Assembly (NCBI RefSeq): GCF_005938125.1
Contig: NZ_VCQN01000001.1
Coordinates: 124,001 to 188,000 of the forward strand
DNA from: Bacillus sp. BHET2
GTDB lineage: Bacteria > Bacillota > Bacilli > Bacillales > Bacillaceae_B
DNA length: 64,000 nucleotides
Direction of reading: 5' to 3'
Made by a program: the position numbers and the translations under genes. Positions 7,208-16,027 of this stretch are shown one piece after another; the first letter of the stretch is position 1; every line of letters begins with the position of its first letter. The notes under the pieces were generated by a model. The model had not been told where the DNA came from. It worked only from the letters and a program-made list of their open reading frames with translations, and searched no databases.

Positions 7208-8101
7208 GTGGAAGACCATATTCAAGATTTCATGCACTTTTTAATAGTAGAAAAAGGACTTGCTAAGAACACGATTGAATCGTATCAGCGGGACTTAAAG
7301 AATTATTCACTATACTTAACGAAGGTGGAGGAAGTATCGGAACTGAACGGCGTTTCGAGGGTGAATATCGTCCAGTTTCTCGGCCATTTAAAGAGCCAGG
7401 GGAAATCTTCAAAGACCGTAGCTAGGCACGTGGCATCAATCCGTTCCTTTCATCAATTCCTCTTAAGGGAAAAGGCGACGGACCAAGATCCGACTGTGCA
7501 TATTGAAACACCGAAAACGGAGAGGACACTTCCTAAGATATTAAGCATTGCTGAAGTGGAAGCACTACTCGAAGCACCTGAGGAATCGACACCGCTGGGT
7601 ATGAGGGACAAGGCGATGCTCGAGCTCCTTTATGCGACGGGAATTCGGGTCAGTGAACTCATTCAGCTTAAATTAGAAGACGTACATTTGACCATGGGCT
7701 TTGTCAGGTGCATCGGAAAAGGCAACAAAGAGAGAATTATTCCCATCGGACAGACTGCCATGAAAATATTGAAGGAATATTTAGATGATACACGATTGAA
7801 ATTAAGAAGCAAGAAGCATCGTGATGACCACTTATTTCTAAATCACCACGGAAAAGGTCTCACAAGACAAGGTTTCTGGAAGAATTTAAAAATACTTGCC
7901 AAGAAAGCCAATATCGAGAAAGATTTAACGCCGCACACGCTCCGTCATTCATTCGCAACCCATTTGTTGGAAAATGGGGCGGATCTAAGAGCAGTCCAGG
8001 AGATGCTTGGTCATGCTGACATTTCCACCACCCAAATCTATACACATGTGTCAAAAACCCGCTTAAAGGATGTCTATTCACAATTTCATCCCAGAGCATA
8101 A
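7208..8101 (+). CDS. xerD: Site-specific tyrosine recombinase XerD
   Basis: This 297-residue tyrosine recombinase acts with XerC/CodV at the dif site to resolve chromosome dimers. The N-terminal SAM-like domain (residues 1-100) binds the core site. The catalytic domain shows the Arg in ATGIRVSEL (about residue 149), Lys near residue 173 (GKGNKER), [12 protein letters not shown] (about 245-256), the LGH histidine and the nucleophile Tyr in TQIYTHV. GTG start with GGGGAG upstream. Position after fur/yqzK and before deoB equals B. subtilis ripX. The genomic context and the missing phage genes argue against a mobile-element integrase. Confidence 0.93.
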   Translation: MEDHIQDFMHFLIVEKGLAKNTIESYQRDLKNYSLYLTKVEEVSELNGVSRVNIVQFLGHLKSQGKSSKTVARHVASIRSFHQFLLREKATDQDPTVHIETPKTERTLPKILSIAEVEALLEAPEESTPLGMRDKAMLELLYATGIRVSELIQLKLEDVHLTMGFVRCIGKGNKERIIPIGQTAMKILKEYLDDTRLKLRSKKHRDDHLFLNHHGKGLTRQGFWKNLKILAKKANIEKDLTPHTLRHSFATHLLENGADLRAVQEMLGHADISTTQIYTHVSKTRLKDVYSQFHPRA

Positions 8102-8156
8102 CAAGAGAGCCTTTAAAGAAAATCAATTCTTTAAGGGATCTCTCTTGTTTTTTTTG
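8101..8156 (+). terminator. Terminator after xerD
   Basis: ACAAGAGAGCCTTTAAAGAA pairs with the downstream TTCTTTAAGGGATCTCTCTTGT arm, followed by nine T residues. Confidence 0.9.
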
Positions 8157-8254
8157 ATGGGGAAAAGTAAAATATAGATGTCAGACTTCTGACGTTAAAT
8201 TCTGTCGATTGTATCCAAACAGAAAAGGGTAAGATACGGTTGAAGGTAAGAAAA

Positions 8255-8268
8255 TGTAACCGCTTTTT
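8255..8268 (+). promoter_or_regulatory. Candidate catabolite-responsive element upstream of deoB
   Basis: TGTAACCGCTTTTT agrees with the cre consensus TGWAANCGNTNWCA except for the last CA. It lies 34 bp before the deoB start and downstream of a possible promoter (TTGTAT, 15 bp, TAAGAT near 8208-8234), where CcpA could act as a roadblock. Nucleoside catabolic operons are often under CcpA. Confidence 0.4.
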
Positions 8269-8301
8269 TTAGAAAGCTTACTATATAGGAGGTTTACTTG
8301 A

Positions 8302-9486
8302 ATGAGTAACTATACATACAAACGAGTTCACTTGATCGTAATGGATTCTGTGGGCATAGGCGAAGCGCCTGATGCAGAACTATTTAATGATAAAGGATCT
8401 GATACTCTCGGTCACATCGCCGAACATATGAATGGACTGAATATGCCGAATATCGGGAAGCTGGGCTTATCGAATATTAAGGAAGTTAAAGGGATCGAAA
8501 AGTCCGATCAGCCGCTTGCTTTCTACACGAAAATGCAGGAGGCTTCTGTTGGGAAAGACACAATGACAGGGCATTGGGAAATAATGGGCCTTCATATTGA
8601 TACACCGTTTAAAACCTATCCTGATGGTTTCCCAGAAAAATTGATCCAGAAGCTTGAAGCCGAGACAGGAAGAACCATCATCGGGAACAAGCCTGCAAGT
8701 GGAACGGAGATCATTGAAGAATTAGGGAAAGAGCATATGGAAACGGGAGCTCTTATTGTCTATACTTCTGCTGATCCGGTCCTTCAAATCGCAGCTCATG
8801 AGGACATCATTCCAATTGAGGAACAATATAAGATTTGTGAAATTGCTCGTGAAATCACCAAAGATGAAGAATTTCTAGTAGGCCGTGTGATTGCCCGTCC
8901 ATTCGTTGGGCAACCGGGTGAGTTTAAGCGTACGTCGAATCGTCATGATTATGCATTGAAACCGTTCAACCGTACGGTCATGAATGAAATGAAAGATTCA
9001 GGTTATGACGTCATTGCTCTTGGTAAGATTTCAGATATTTATAATGGCGAAGGAGTTACTAATTCTATTCGGACGAAGCATAATATGGATGGGATGGACA
9101 ATCTCATTAAAACCTTCGACCAGTCATTCACGGGATTAAGCTTCTTAAATCTTGTAGACTTTGATGCCTTATATGGTCATCGCCGCGATCCTGAAGGGTA
9201 TGGAAAAGCCTTGGAAGAGTTTGATGCACGGCTACCTGAAGTATTCGAGAAAATGACAGAAGACGATCTTCTTATCATTACAGCCGATCACGGTAACGAT
9301 CCGACTGCTCCAGGAACAGATCATACGAGAGAATATGTTCCTCTTCTTGTTTATTCAAAACGATTTGAAACAGGACAAGAGCTGCCTATCTCTAAAACGT
9401 TCGCTGATATCGGGGCAACAGTGGCAGATAACTTTAATGTAACCATGCCGAAATTTGGTCAAAGCTTTTTAACACATTTGAAGTAA
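8302..9486 (+). CDS. deoB: Phosphopentomutase
   Basis: This 394-residue enzyme interconverts (deoxy)ribose-1-phosphate and -5-phosphate, feeding nucleoside sugars into the pentose phosphate pathway or deoxyribose-phosphate aldolase. Its alkaline-phosphatase fold metal sites are visible: [13 protein letters not shown] at the start, [10 protein letters not shown] near residue 85 with the phosphorylated Thr, and [22 protein letters not shown] near residues 330-350 with the metal His and Asp. ATG with AGGAGG upstream. It is the first gene of deoB-pupG-pdp. B. subtilis calls it drm. Confidence 0.96.
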   Translation: MSNYTYKRVHLIVMDSVGIGEAPDAELFNDKGSDTLGHIAEHMNGLNMPNIGKLGLSNIKEVKGIEKSDQPLAFYTKMQEASVGKDTMTGHWEIMGLHIDTPFKTYPDGFPEKLIQKLEAETGRTIIGNKPASGTEIIEELGKEHMETGALIVYTSADPVLQIAAHEDIIPIEEQYKICEIAREITKDEEFLVGRVIARPFVGQPGEFKRTSNRHDYALKPFNRTVMNEMKDSGYDVIALGKISDIYNGEGVTNSIRTKHNMDGMDNLIKTFDQSFTGLSFLNLVDFDALYGHRRDPEGYGKALEEFDARLPEVFEKMTEDDLLIITADHGNDPTAPGTDHTREYVPLLVYSKRFETGQELPISKTFADIGATVADNFNVTMPKFGQSFLTHLK

Positions 9487-9584
9487 GAACAGGATACTCG
9501 GAGAGAAGTGAGGAGAGAGGACCTTTTAGTATCGGTCATTCCCTCCTCTTCCTACTTGAATAAAAAGAAAAAGGAGCCAGGAAT

Positions 9585-10400
9585 ATGAATTACGAAAAAA
9601 TACAAAATGCAGCAAGTCATTTGAAAAATCAATATACAGGTGAACCGAAAATCGGCCTCATCCTGGGATCGGGATTAGGAGTGCTGGCGGATGAAATCCA
9701 GAACTCAGTGAAGATCCCTTATAAAGAAATCCCTGATTTCCCCGTATCTACCGTCGCTGGTCATGCCGGGCAGCTGGTCTTTGGTCAGTTAGCAGGTCAA
9801 GAAGTTGTGGCTATGCAAGGTCGTTTTCACTATTATGAAGGTTATGGCTTCGATAAAGTTACCTTTCCTGTACGTGTCATGAAGGAATTGGGTGTTGAAG
9901 TGCTGATCGTAACGAACGCGGCTGGTGGAGTAAATGAGGAATTCAATGCAGGTGACTTGATGCTGATTACAGATCACATCAACAATATGGGCGGGAATCC
10001 ACTTATCGGGGCTAATGACTCCCGTTTAGGAGCAAGATTCCCTGACATGTCAGAGGCGTATTGTAGAGAACTTCGTCAAAAGGCGAAAGAAATTGCCGCT
10101 ACTCTTTCTATTGACGTGCAAGAAGGTGTTTACGTGGGAAATACAGGACCTACATACGAAACACCTGCTGAGGTTAGACTTGCTCGTACACTTGGTGGGG
10201 ACGCAGTCGGAATGTCCACTGTACCTGAAGTAATTGTGGCTCGTCATGCCGGAATTAAAGTATTGGGAATTTCATGCATTTCAAATATGGCAGCTGGAAT
10301 TCTAGATCAGCCCCTTTCACATGATGAAGTGATGGAAACAACTGAAATGGTACGTGCCAACTTTTTAGCCTATGTGAAAGAAATCGTAAAATCTATATAG
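9585..10400 (+). CDS. pupG: Purine nucleoside phosphorylase (guanosine/inosine type)
   Basis: This 271-residue trimeric-type purine nucleoside phosphorylase splits inosine and guanosine to base plus ribose-1-phosphate, the substrate of the upstream DeoB. Signatures: LILGSGLG, AGHAGQLVFG, MQGRFHYYEGY, TNAAGGVN, GPTYETPAEVRL and VGMSTVPEVIVARHAG. ATG with AAGGAGCC upstream. The 98-bp gap after deoB holds an imperfect hairpin (about 9506-9557) that may moderate readthrough; it has no strong T run, so an operon is still likely. Confidence 0.95.
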   Translation: MNYEKIQNAASHLKNQYTGEPKIGLILGSGLGVLADEIQNSVKIPYKEIPDFPVSTVAGHAGQLVFGQLAGQEVVAMQGRFHYYEGYGFDKVTFPVRVMKELGVEVLIVTNAAGGVNEEFNAGDLMLITDHINNMGGNPLIGANDSRLGARFPDMSEAYCRELRQKAKEIAATLSIDVQEGVYVGNTGPTYETPAEVRLARTLGGDAVGMSTVPEVIVARHAGIKVLGISCISNMAAGILDQPLSHDEVMETTEMVRANFLAYVKEIVKSI

Positions 10401-10467
10401 ATTCAGTACTTATGAACAAACAGCGTCTAAAAGACGGTGATTAATACTAGAAAAGTGGGTGAATACC

Positions 10468-11772
10468 ATGAGAATGGTTGACTTAATAGAGAAAAAGCGT
10501 GAAGGAAAAGAACTGACTACTGAAGAAATCAACTTCATCGTTGAAGGGTATACAGAAGGAAATATCCCTGATTATCAGGTAAGTGCCCTTACAATGGCAA
10601 TTTTCTTCAAAGACATGAGCGATAGAGAAAGAGCAGACCTTACAATGGCAATGGTAGAATCAGGAGATCAAATCGATTTATCTGCCATTGAAGGAATTAA
10701 GGTAGATAAACACTCTACAGGCGGTGTTGGTGATACAACAACACTTGTTTTAGGACCACTGGTTGCCTCGGTAGGTGTACCTGTAGCTAAGATGAGTGGA
10801 AGAGGTCTTGGACACACTGGAGGAACCATCGATAAACTTGAATCCGTAGAAGGCTTCCATGTGGAGATTGAGAACGATGAGTTCATCCGTTTGGTGAACA
10901 AGAACAAATTAGCTGTTATCGGACAAAGTGGTAATTTAACACCAGCAGATAAAAAGCTATATTCCTTACGTGACGTGACAGCAACGGTCAATAGCATTCC
11001 TTTGATCGCAAGTTCCATCATGAGTAAGAAAATCGCAGCCGGTGCAGATGCAATTGTGCTAGACGTGAAAACTGGTGCAGGTGCCTTCATGAAGACATTA
11101 GACGATTCAAAAGCACTTGCAAAAGCAATGGTGAACATCGGGAATAATGTTGGTAGAAAGACGATGGCGGTCATATCCGATATGAGCCAGCCCCTCGGAT
11201 TTGCCATCGGAAATGCCCTTGAAGTGAAAGAAGCGATTGATACGTTAAAAGGAGAGGGTCCTGAAGACTTAACAGAGTTATGCTTAACACTGGGAAGTCA
11301 TATGGTCTACCTGGCTGAAAAGGCATCAACTTTACAGGAAGCTAGAGAGCTCTTACAGAAAGCGATTGAAGATGGATCGGCTCTTGAAAACTTCAAAGTA
11401 TTCTTAGAGTCACAGGGTGGAGATGCGTCAGTAGTGGACGATCCGGCTAAGCTTCCACAAGCACAGTATAAAATTGAGCTTGAAGCGAAAGAAGACGGAT
11501 ATGTTTCTGAAATCGTTGCTGATGCAGTAGGAACTGCAGCAATGTGGTTAGGCGCAGGCCGTGCGACAAAAGATTCTGTTATCGATTTAGCAGTCGGTCT
11601 TGAATTGCGAAAGAAAATTGGTGATTCTGTTAAAGTAGGGGATTCACTAGCAACAATCTACAGTAACGATGAAAACATTGACAATGTTAAAGAAAAACTA
11701 TATGAAAGCATTAAAGTAACATCTGCACATGTAAAAGCACCGACGTTGATTCATACCGAAATCACAGGTTGA
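10468..11772 (+). CDS. pdp: Pyrimidine-nucleoside phosphorylase
   Basis: This 434-residue family 3 glycosyltransferase cleaves uridine, thymidine and deoxyuridine with phosphate. The start [21 protein letters not shown] matches B. subtilis Pdp; the ATG at 10468 is chosen on that basis with GTGGGTG upstream. The signature [18 protein letters not shown] and [14 protein letters not shown] bind phosphate. The C-terminal swivelling domain runs from about residue 345. In B. subtilis pdp sits with dra and nupC; here it is joined to the purine genes, giving one salvage operon for both nucleoside classes. Confidence 0.95.
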   Translation: MRMVDLIEKKREGKELTTEEINFIVEGYTEGNIPDYQVSALTMAIFFKDMSDRERADLTMAMVESGDQIDLSAIEGIKVDKHSTGGVGDTTTLVLGPLVASVGVPVAKMSGRGLGHTGGTIDKLESVEGFHVEIENDEFIRLVNKNKLAVIGQSGNLTPADKKLYSLRDVTATVNSIPLIASSIMSKKIAAGADAIVLDVKTGAGAFMKTLDDSKALAKAMVNIGNNVGRKTMAVISDMSQPLGFAIGNALEVKEAIDTLKGEGPEDLTELCLTLGSHMVYLAEKASTLQEARELLQKAIEDGSALENFKVFLESQGGDASVVDDPAKLPQAQYKIELEAKEDGYVSEIVADAVGTAAMWLGAGRATKDSVIDLAVGLELRKKIGDSVKVGDSLATIYSNDENIDNVKEKLYESIKVTSAHVKAPTLIHTEITG

Positions 11773-11785
11773 TTTTCGATCAATC

Positions 11786-11832
11786 GAAGCCCTTGCCAAG
11801 AGGATTTATTCTCTTAGGCAAGGGCTTTTTTT
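11786..11832 (+). terminator. Terminator of the deoB-pupG-pdp operon
   Basis: AAGCCCTTGCC(AAGAG) pairs with (CTCTT)AGGCAAGGGCTT across a short loop, followed by seven T residues. Confidence 0.95.
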
Positions 11833-12016
11833 GTTGGGAATGGGATAGAAGAGGTTTGAGTCAGAGTGATGTTACAAAAGAAGGTATTCTTGCTCAGAAT
11901 GACGCAATCAATCGAACAGAGGCATTTTCTTACCTTGAAAGAGAGCAAATAGATGATGTGTTAATCCTTTCGTTTCCAAATCTATAGAGTTTGAGTCTAA
12001 TAAAAAGCTAATTTCG

Positions 12017-12134
12017 AAAGGCTCTTTTCGCAAAGATTGTTGTTTTCTAACAAAGGAGCTGCAAAGGCTCTGTCTAATAGTGTGTGCGATAGATGGTGAG
12101 GGGAACAGCTACGCTTTCCGGCGGACGAACGGGC
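12017..12134 (+). repeat. Dispersed intergenic repeat, copy A
   Basis: This AT/GC-mosaic element begins AGGCTCTTTTCGCAAAGAT and includes GGAGCTGC(A)AAGGCTCTGTCT, TGCGATAGATG, GAGGGGAAC and GCTACGCTTTCCGGCGGACG. About 90 bp of it aligns with the reverse complement of 25768-25852 and its first 30 bp with 33104-33134. It occupies much of the 530-bp gap between pdp and dacF. The rest of the gap holds the lone GACGCAATC unit near 11895 and nothing else I can identify before the dacF promoter. Confidence 0.75.
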
Positions 12135-12230
12135 CAATATAGATTTACCCTACAGTGAGATAACAAATTTCCGCACTATTTGCATGACTCCATAAGAGAC
12201 CACGAGCAGGTTTGGAATTTTACCAATGTT

Positions 12231-12260
12231 TGTATAAAAATGATGCAGTTGGAAAAACTG
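12231..12260 (+). promoter_or_regulatory. Candidate forespore (sigma-F/sigma-G) promoter of dacF
   Basis: TGTATA at 12231, 17 bp, then AAAACTG at 12254-12260. TGTATA fits the sigma-F/sigma-G -35 consensus. The downstream block GGAAAAACTG fits the sigma-F -10 consensus loosely. B. subtilis dacF is forespore-expressed. The same arrangement precedes sleB (54331-54360). Confidence 0.45.
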
Positions 12261-12306
12261 GGTCTATGAGGATTGTAATAACGAGATTTGATTGGAGGAC
12301 AGTTGG

Positions 12307-13473
12307 ATGAAACGTTTAGCGTATATAGTGGTGACATTTGTATTAATGGCTTTTCTATCTCCTTCTATGGGATTGGCTCAAGAGAAGAAGTCAGAATTAG
12401 CTGAAGTAGCGAAATCGGCTATTTTAATTGAACGTGATACTGGAACGGTACTATATGAGAAGAATAGTCATGAAAAGCTGGCACCAGCGTCCATGACAAA
12501 AATTATGACCATGATGTTGATCATGGAAGCCCTCGAAAAGGGTCAAATTAAATGGCAAGACAAGGTTCGCGCAAGTGAATATGCGGCTTCCATGGGTGGG
12601 TCACAAATCTTCCTTGAGCCCGGTGAGAGCATGTCGGTAGAAGAAATGCTGAAAGGGATTGCGATCGGATCTGCCAATGATGCATCTGTAGCGATGGCAG
12701 AGCATATTGCAGGAAGTGAAGAAGCCTTTGTTGAAAAAATGAACAAAAAGGCAAAAGAACTGGGGTTAAAGGATTCTCATTTCAAAAATCCTACAGGCTT
12801 ACCGTCCAAAGATCATTACAGTTCGGCACATGATATGTCCATGATGGCCAAGGAACTTCTTAAATATGAAGGGATCACAAAATTCACAGGCAGCTATGAA
12901 TCATACTTGAGAGAAGGATCCGATAAAAAATTCTGGTTGGTAAATACAAATAAATTGGTTCGCTTCTATGAAGGGGTGGACGGCTTGAAAACAGGTTTCA
13001 CCAATGAAGCGAAATATTGCTTAACAGCCACAGCGAAAAAAGACAACATGAGAGTAATCGCAGTTGTGTTCGGTGCACCAACGCCGAAGGAGAGAAATAA
13101 TGAGGTAAGTAAAATGCTTGATTATGCCTTCAATCAGTATTCGACTAAACCATTATTCAAAAAAGGTGAATCACTAGCACAGGTGAAGGTTTCGAAAGGG
13201 AAGGAAAATAAAGTGAATGCGGTAACTGATGAACCCATTTCTCTTCTAACACAAAAAGGGGAAAAATTAGATGAAGTGGAACAAAAGATCACACTCAAGA
13301 AAGACCTGAAAGCTCCTATCAAAAAAGGGGACCAAGTTGGGACCTTAGTTGTGATGAACAAAGGGAAAACAGTAGTAAAAAGCACCCTTGTTGCTAAGAA
13401 AGATGTAAACGATGCAAGTTGGTGGGAACTATACAAAAAATCCTTTGGGCTTTTCACGAAGGTAGGAAAGTAA
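12307..13473 (+). CDS. dacF: D-alanyl-D-alanine carboxypeptidase DacF
   Basis: This is a low-molecular-weight penicillin-binding protein (388 residues) that removes the terminal D-Ala from peptidoglycan stems and helps set cortex crosslinking during sporulation. A signal peptide covers residues 1-27 (cleavage after GLAQ-like residues). Active-site motifs are Ser62-Met-Thr-Lys65 (SMTK), SAN at GSANDAS and KTG in LKTGFT. The C-terminal PBP5_C domain follows from about residue 280, with an amphipathic end (WWELYKKSFGLF) for membrane attachment. Immediate position before spoIIAA identifies DacF rather than DacA. ATG 12307 has GGAGG eight bases upstream. Confidence 0.93.
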   Translation: MKRLAYIVVTFVLMAFLSPSMGLAQEKKSELAEVAKSAILIERDTGTVLYEKNSHEKLAPASMTKIMTMMLIMEALEKGQIKWQDKVRASEYAASMGGSQIFLEPGESMSVEEMLKGIAIGSANDASVAMAEHIAGSEEAFVEKMNKKAKELGLKDSHFKNPTGLPSKDHYSSAHDMSMMAKELLKYEGITKFTGSYESYLREGSDKKFWLVNTNKLVRFYEGVDGLKTGFTNEAKYCLTATAKKDNMRVIAVVFGAPTPKERNNEVSKMLDYAFNQYSTKPLFKKGESLAQVKVSKGKENKVNAVTDEPISLLTQKGEKLDEVEQKITLKKDLKAPIKKGDQVGTLVVMNKGKTVVKSTLVAKKDVNDASWWELYKKSFGLFTKVGK

Positions 13474-13542
13474 CGAGGTAAGAATTCTTTCATGAAAATA
13501 ACCTCTAATTATGACGAATTCCTTCTAGTTTTGTCATGGAGA

Positions 13543-13568
13543 AGGATTTCACTAAAAGAATAGCGAAA
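13543..13568 (+). promoter_or_regulatory. Sigma-H-type promoter of the spoIIA operon
   Basis: AGGATTT, 15 bp, then GAAA (13565-13568) resembles the sigma-H pattern AGGAWWT, 14-15, GAAT. The spoIIA operon of B. subtilis is started by sigma-H in this dacF-spoIIAA gap. Confidence 0.55.
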
Positions 13569-13605
13569 TGACTCACTATACGACAGAGAAGGAGGCTTTC
13601 TGATA

Positions 13606-13956
13606 GTGAGTCTTGCTATTAACTTAGAAGTCAAAAAAGATGTATTGTGTGTCCGTTTAAGTGGTGAGTTGGATCATCATACTGCTGATGAATTGAGGGA
13701 AAAAGCTTCAAATCTGATTGAAAGTGAGAATGTAAAGCATATCATTTTGAATTTAGAAGAATTAAGCTTTATGGATAGTTCAGGTTTAGGTGTCATTTTA
13801 GGTCGATACAAGCAGATTAAACAAAAGCATGGAGAAATGGTAGTGTGTGCGATTTCCCCTTCTGTAAACCGATTATTTGAAATGTCTGGGTTGTTTAAGA
13901 TTATCCGTCTTGAACCGTCTGAAGAAAATGCATTACAAAGATTGGGGGTCGCCTAA
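13606..13956 (+). CDS. spoIIAA: Anti-anti-sigma-F factor SpoIIAA
   Basis: This 116-residue STAS-domain protein, when unphosphorylated, binds SpoIIAB and frees sigma-F in the forespore. The phosphorylated serine is Ser58 in [15 protein letters not shown], the same position as in B. subtilis. SpoIIE is the phosphatase (not in this window). GTG start with AAGGAGG ten bases upstream. The gene stops one base before spoIIAB. Confidence 0.96.
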   Translation: MSLAINLEVKKDVLCVRLSGELDHHTADELREKASNLIESENVKHIILNLEELSFMDSSGLGVILGRYKQIKQKHGEMVVCAISPSVNRLFEMSGLFKIIRLEPSEENALQRLGVA

Positions 13957-13957
13957 C

Positions 13958-14401
13958 TTGAGAAATGAGATGAATATCCAATTTAGTTCTTTAAGCCAAA
14001 ATGAATCCTTTGCCCGGGTCACCGTTGCTTCATTTATTGCCCAGTTGGATCCGACGATGGATGAGTTGACTGAGATCAAAACCGTCGTATCTGAAGCTGT
14101 AACCAATGCGATCATACATGGCTATGAGAATAAACCTAATGGCACAGTTTATATCTCAGTCATCATGGAAGAAGATGGATTTATTGATATGACCATTCGC
14201 GATGAAGGAATCGGGATTGGAGATGTAGAAGAAGCACGCCAACCACTTTACACATCCAAACCTGAACTCGAACGTTCTGGAATGGGCTTTACCATTATGG
14301 AAAATTTCATGGATGAGATCGAAGTGTCATCACACCCAGGTACAGGCACTACGGTAAGGTTGAAGAAGCACTTGACTAATAGTAAAGCGCTATGCAATTA
14401 A
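13958..14401 (+). CDS. spoIIAB: Anti-sigma-F factor and serine kinase SpoIIAB
   Basis: This 147-residue GHKL-type kinase holds sigma-F inactive and phosphorylates SpoIIAA. Visible are the N box [13 protein letters not shown] (residues about 43-55), the G1 box DEGIGIGD and the G2 region [13 protein letters not shown]. The protein is nearly identical to B. subtilis SpoIIAB, whose start aligns with the TTG at 13958 here (reads [20 protein letters not shown]). An upstream ATG in the same frame would run through spoIIAA. GGGGG lies nine bases before the TTG. Confidence 0.96.
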   Translation: MRNEMNIQFSSLSQNESFARVTVASFIAQLDPTMDELTEIKTVVSEAVTNAIIHGYENKPNGTVYISVIMEEDGFIDMTIRDEGIGIGDVEEARQPLYTSKPELERSGMGFTIMENFMDEIEVSSHPGTGTTVRLKKHLTNSKALCN

Positions 14402-14413
14402 GGAGTCGTGCCC

Positions 14414-15178
14414 ATGGATGTCGAAGTGAAAAATGAAAAGGAACAGACCTTCTTAAAGGATCATGAGGTGAAGGAGCTTATAAAGCAGAGCCAGGCTGGT
14501 GACCAAAGTGCGAGGGACCTGATTGTCCAAAAGAACATGCGCTTGGTTTGGTCCGTGGTTCAACGCTTCCTCAACCGGGGGTATGAGCCTGATGATCTCT
14601 TTCAGATAGGCAGTATCGGGTTGCTGAAATCAGTGGATAAGTTTGATTTAAGCTACGACGTCAAGTTCTCGACATACGCAGTTCCGATGATAATCGGAGA
14701 GATTCAGCGCTTCATCCGGGATGACGGAACAGTAAAAGTCAGTCGTTCTTTGAAGGAAATGGGGAACAAGATACGAAAAGCGAAGGATGAACTCTCCAAG
14801 AAATTTGGAAGGGTGCCGACAGTAAGTGAGCTCGCCGATCATCTCGAGTATTCGGTAGAAGAAGTGATCATGGCTCAGGAAGCAAGTCGTGCTCCTTCGT
14901 CCATTCATGAAACCGTTTATGAAAATGACGGAGACCCTATTACCCTATTGGATCAGATTGCTGATAATAGTGATAATAAATGGTTTGACAAGATCGCGTT
15001 AAAAGAAGCGATACGTGAACTTGATGATAGAGAACGTCTGATCGTGTATTTAAGGTATTACAAAGATCAAACCCAGTCGGAGGTAGCGGACCGGCTCGGA
15101 ATATCGCAAGTCCAGGTATCGAGGCTCGAGAAGAAAATATTACAAACGATGAAAGATCAAATGCATACAGATTCTTAG
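14414..15178 (+). CDS. sigF: RNA polymerase sporulation sigma factor SigF
   Basis: This 254-residue sigma-70 family factor is the first forespore-specific sigma. Region 2 covers residues about 35-105 (NMRLVWSVVQRFLNRGYEPDDLFQIG, then KFSTYAVPMIIGEIQRFIRDD), region 3 the VKVSRSLKEMGNKI part, and region 4 the C-terminal helix-turn-helix (TQSEVADRLGISQVQVSRLEKKIL). ATG 14414 gives the MDVEV start of B. subtilis; the GTG at 14408 is too close to AGGAGT. It closes the spoIIA operon, with a terminator behind it. Confidence 0.97.
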   Translation: MDVEVKNEKEQTFLKDHEVKELIKQSQAGDQSARDLIVQKNMRLVWSVVQRFLNRGYEPDDLFQIGSIGLLKSVDKFDLSYDVKFSTYAVPMIIGEIQRFIRDDGTVKVSRSLKEMGNKIRKAKDELSKKFGRVPTVSELADHLEYSVEEVIMAQEASRAPSSIHETVYENDGDPITLLDQIADNSDNKWFDKIALKEAIRELDDRERLIVYLRYYKDQTQSEVADRLGISQVQVSRLEKKILQTMKDQMHTDS

Positions 15179-15184
15179 GCAAAA

Positions 15185-15230
15185 TAACCTTACCGGTTCA
15201 TTTTCTGAACCGGTAAGGTTATTTTTTTAG
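15185..15230 (+). terminator. Terminator of the spoIIA operon
   Basis: AACCTTACCGGTTCA pairs with TGAACCGGTAAGGTT, followed by a T run. Confidence 0.92.
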
Positions 15231-15270
15231 TGGCCAATTTTGAAATTGTTTCCATTTCTAGTTTACTCAG

Positions 15271-15313
15271 TCCATAAAGAGGCAATCATCCGTCATACTT
15301 GCCTCTTTATGGA
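15271..15313. repeat. Perfect 15-bp inverted repeat before spoVAA
   Basis: TCCATAAAGAGGCAA (15271-15285) and TTGCCTCTTTATGGA (15299-15313) enclose 13 bases. There is no T run on either side, so it is not an obvious terminator. It ends about 24 bp upstream of the candidate sigma-G -35 element. Confidence 0.8.
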
Positions 15314-15336
15314 ACCGGACCATCAAGGTGACCATT

Positions 15337-15365
15337 ACATAATTAATTTCCGTTAATCCATACTA
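15337..15365 (+). promoter_or_regulatory. Sigma-G promoter of the spoVA operon
   Basis: ACATA, 17 bp, CATACTA. The -10 element matches the sigma-G consensus CATNNTA exactly and the -35 (GHATR) at four of five. The B. subtilis spoVA operon is sigma-G controlled. Confidence 0.65.
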
Positions 15366-15406
15366 TTGGTACGAAGGGAAAATCATGTTGTCAGGAAGTG
15401 AACTAC

Positions 15407-16027
15407 ATGGAAGGGATATTATATATTCGCTTACGTCATCGAGTGCAGGTAAGGGAAGGGAGTATGGTCAATCTCGGGCAGCTTGCTCAACTGATAGCAC
15501 CTGAAGATCGTGTAGAAGACCTCAGGCAAATTCAGATCCACCAAGTGACGCCATCTGATAAGAATATTATTGTGGTCGATGTGATGAAGGTAATAAGGGA
15601 AATACACAATGATTATCCGGATTTGGATATTCAAACGATCGGGCCTGCACAGTCTATTATCGAAGTGATTTATGAGAAAAAGAAAGTCTCTCTCCCATTA
15701 TTCATTGGCGTTTGGCTATTATTATTCGTAGGTGCGGCCCTGGCGATCATGAATTTTCATGAAGATGTAAGTATGAGAGAAGTTCATCAAAAACTGTATC
15801 ATTTTGTGACTGGAGGGGTGGATCCTCATCCATTATTATTCCAGGTTCCCTATTCATTTGGTTTAGGCTTTGGAATGATCCTATTTTTTAATCATGTTTT
15901 CCGAAAAAGACTCAATGAAGAGCCGAGCCCTCTTGAGGTTGAAATGTTTAATTACCAGCAGGATTTAGATCAATACGTGATTATGCATGAAAATAAAGAA
16001 AGTCAGAAAAATCTAGATGACCATTAA
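15407..16027 (+). CDS. spoVAA: Stage V sporulation protein AA
   Basis: SpoVAA (206 residues) is a membrane protein of the SpoVA system that moves Ca-dipicolinic acid into the developing spore and out during germination. The N-terminal soluble part (residues 1-95) resembles B. subtilis SpoVAA (IYIRLRHRV-type start). Two hydrophobic spans follow (SLPLFIGVWLLLFVGAALAI, about 97-117, and SFGLGFGMILFFNHVF, about 145-162). The NFHEDVSMREVH and NEEPSPLEVEMFNYQ blocks are conserved. ATG 15407 has AGGAAGTG upstream. Its end overlaps spoVAB by 11 bp. Confidence 0.93.
   Translation: MEGILYIRLRHRVQVREGSMVNLGQLAQLIAPEDRVEDLRQIQIHQVTPSDKNIIVVDVMKVIREIHNDYPDLDIQTIGPAQSIIEVIYEKKKVSLPLFIGVWLLLFVGAALAIMNFHEDVSMREVHQKLYHFVTGGVDPHPLLFQVPYSFGLGFGMILFFNHVFRKRLNEEPSPLEVEMFNYQQDLDQYVIMHENKESQKNLDDH

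Noticed and set aside
7208..8101. Integrase of a mobile element
   Set aside because: Sequence and context (fur, yqzK, deoB) match chromosomal XerD; no attachment site or phage genes nearby.
10668..11207. 179-codon minus-strand frame inside pdp
   Set aside because: Long only because pdp has codon bias that avoids stops on the opposite strand; no homology features, full overlap with pdp.
11769..11987. Frame of 72 codons after pdp
   Set aside because: It begins in the pdp stop and runs through the strong pdp terminator; no ribosome binding site.
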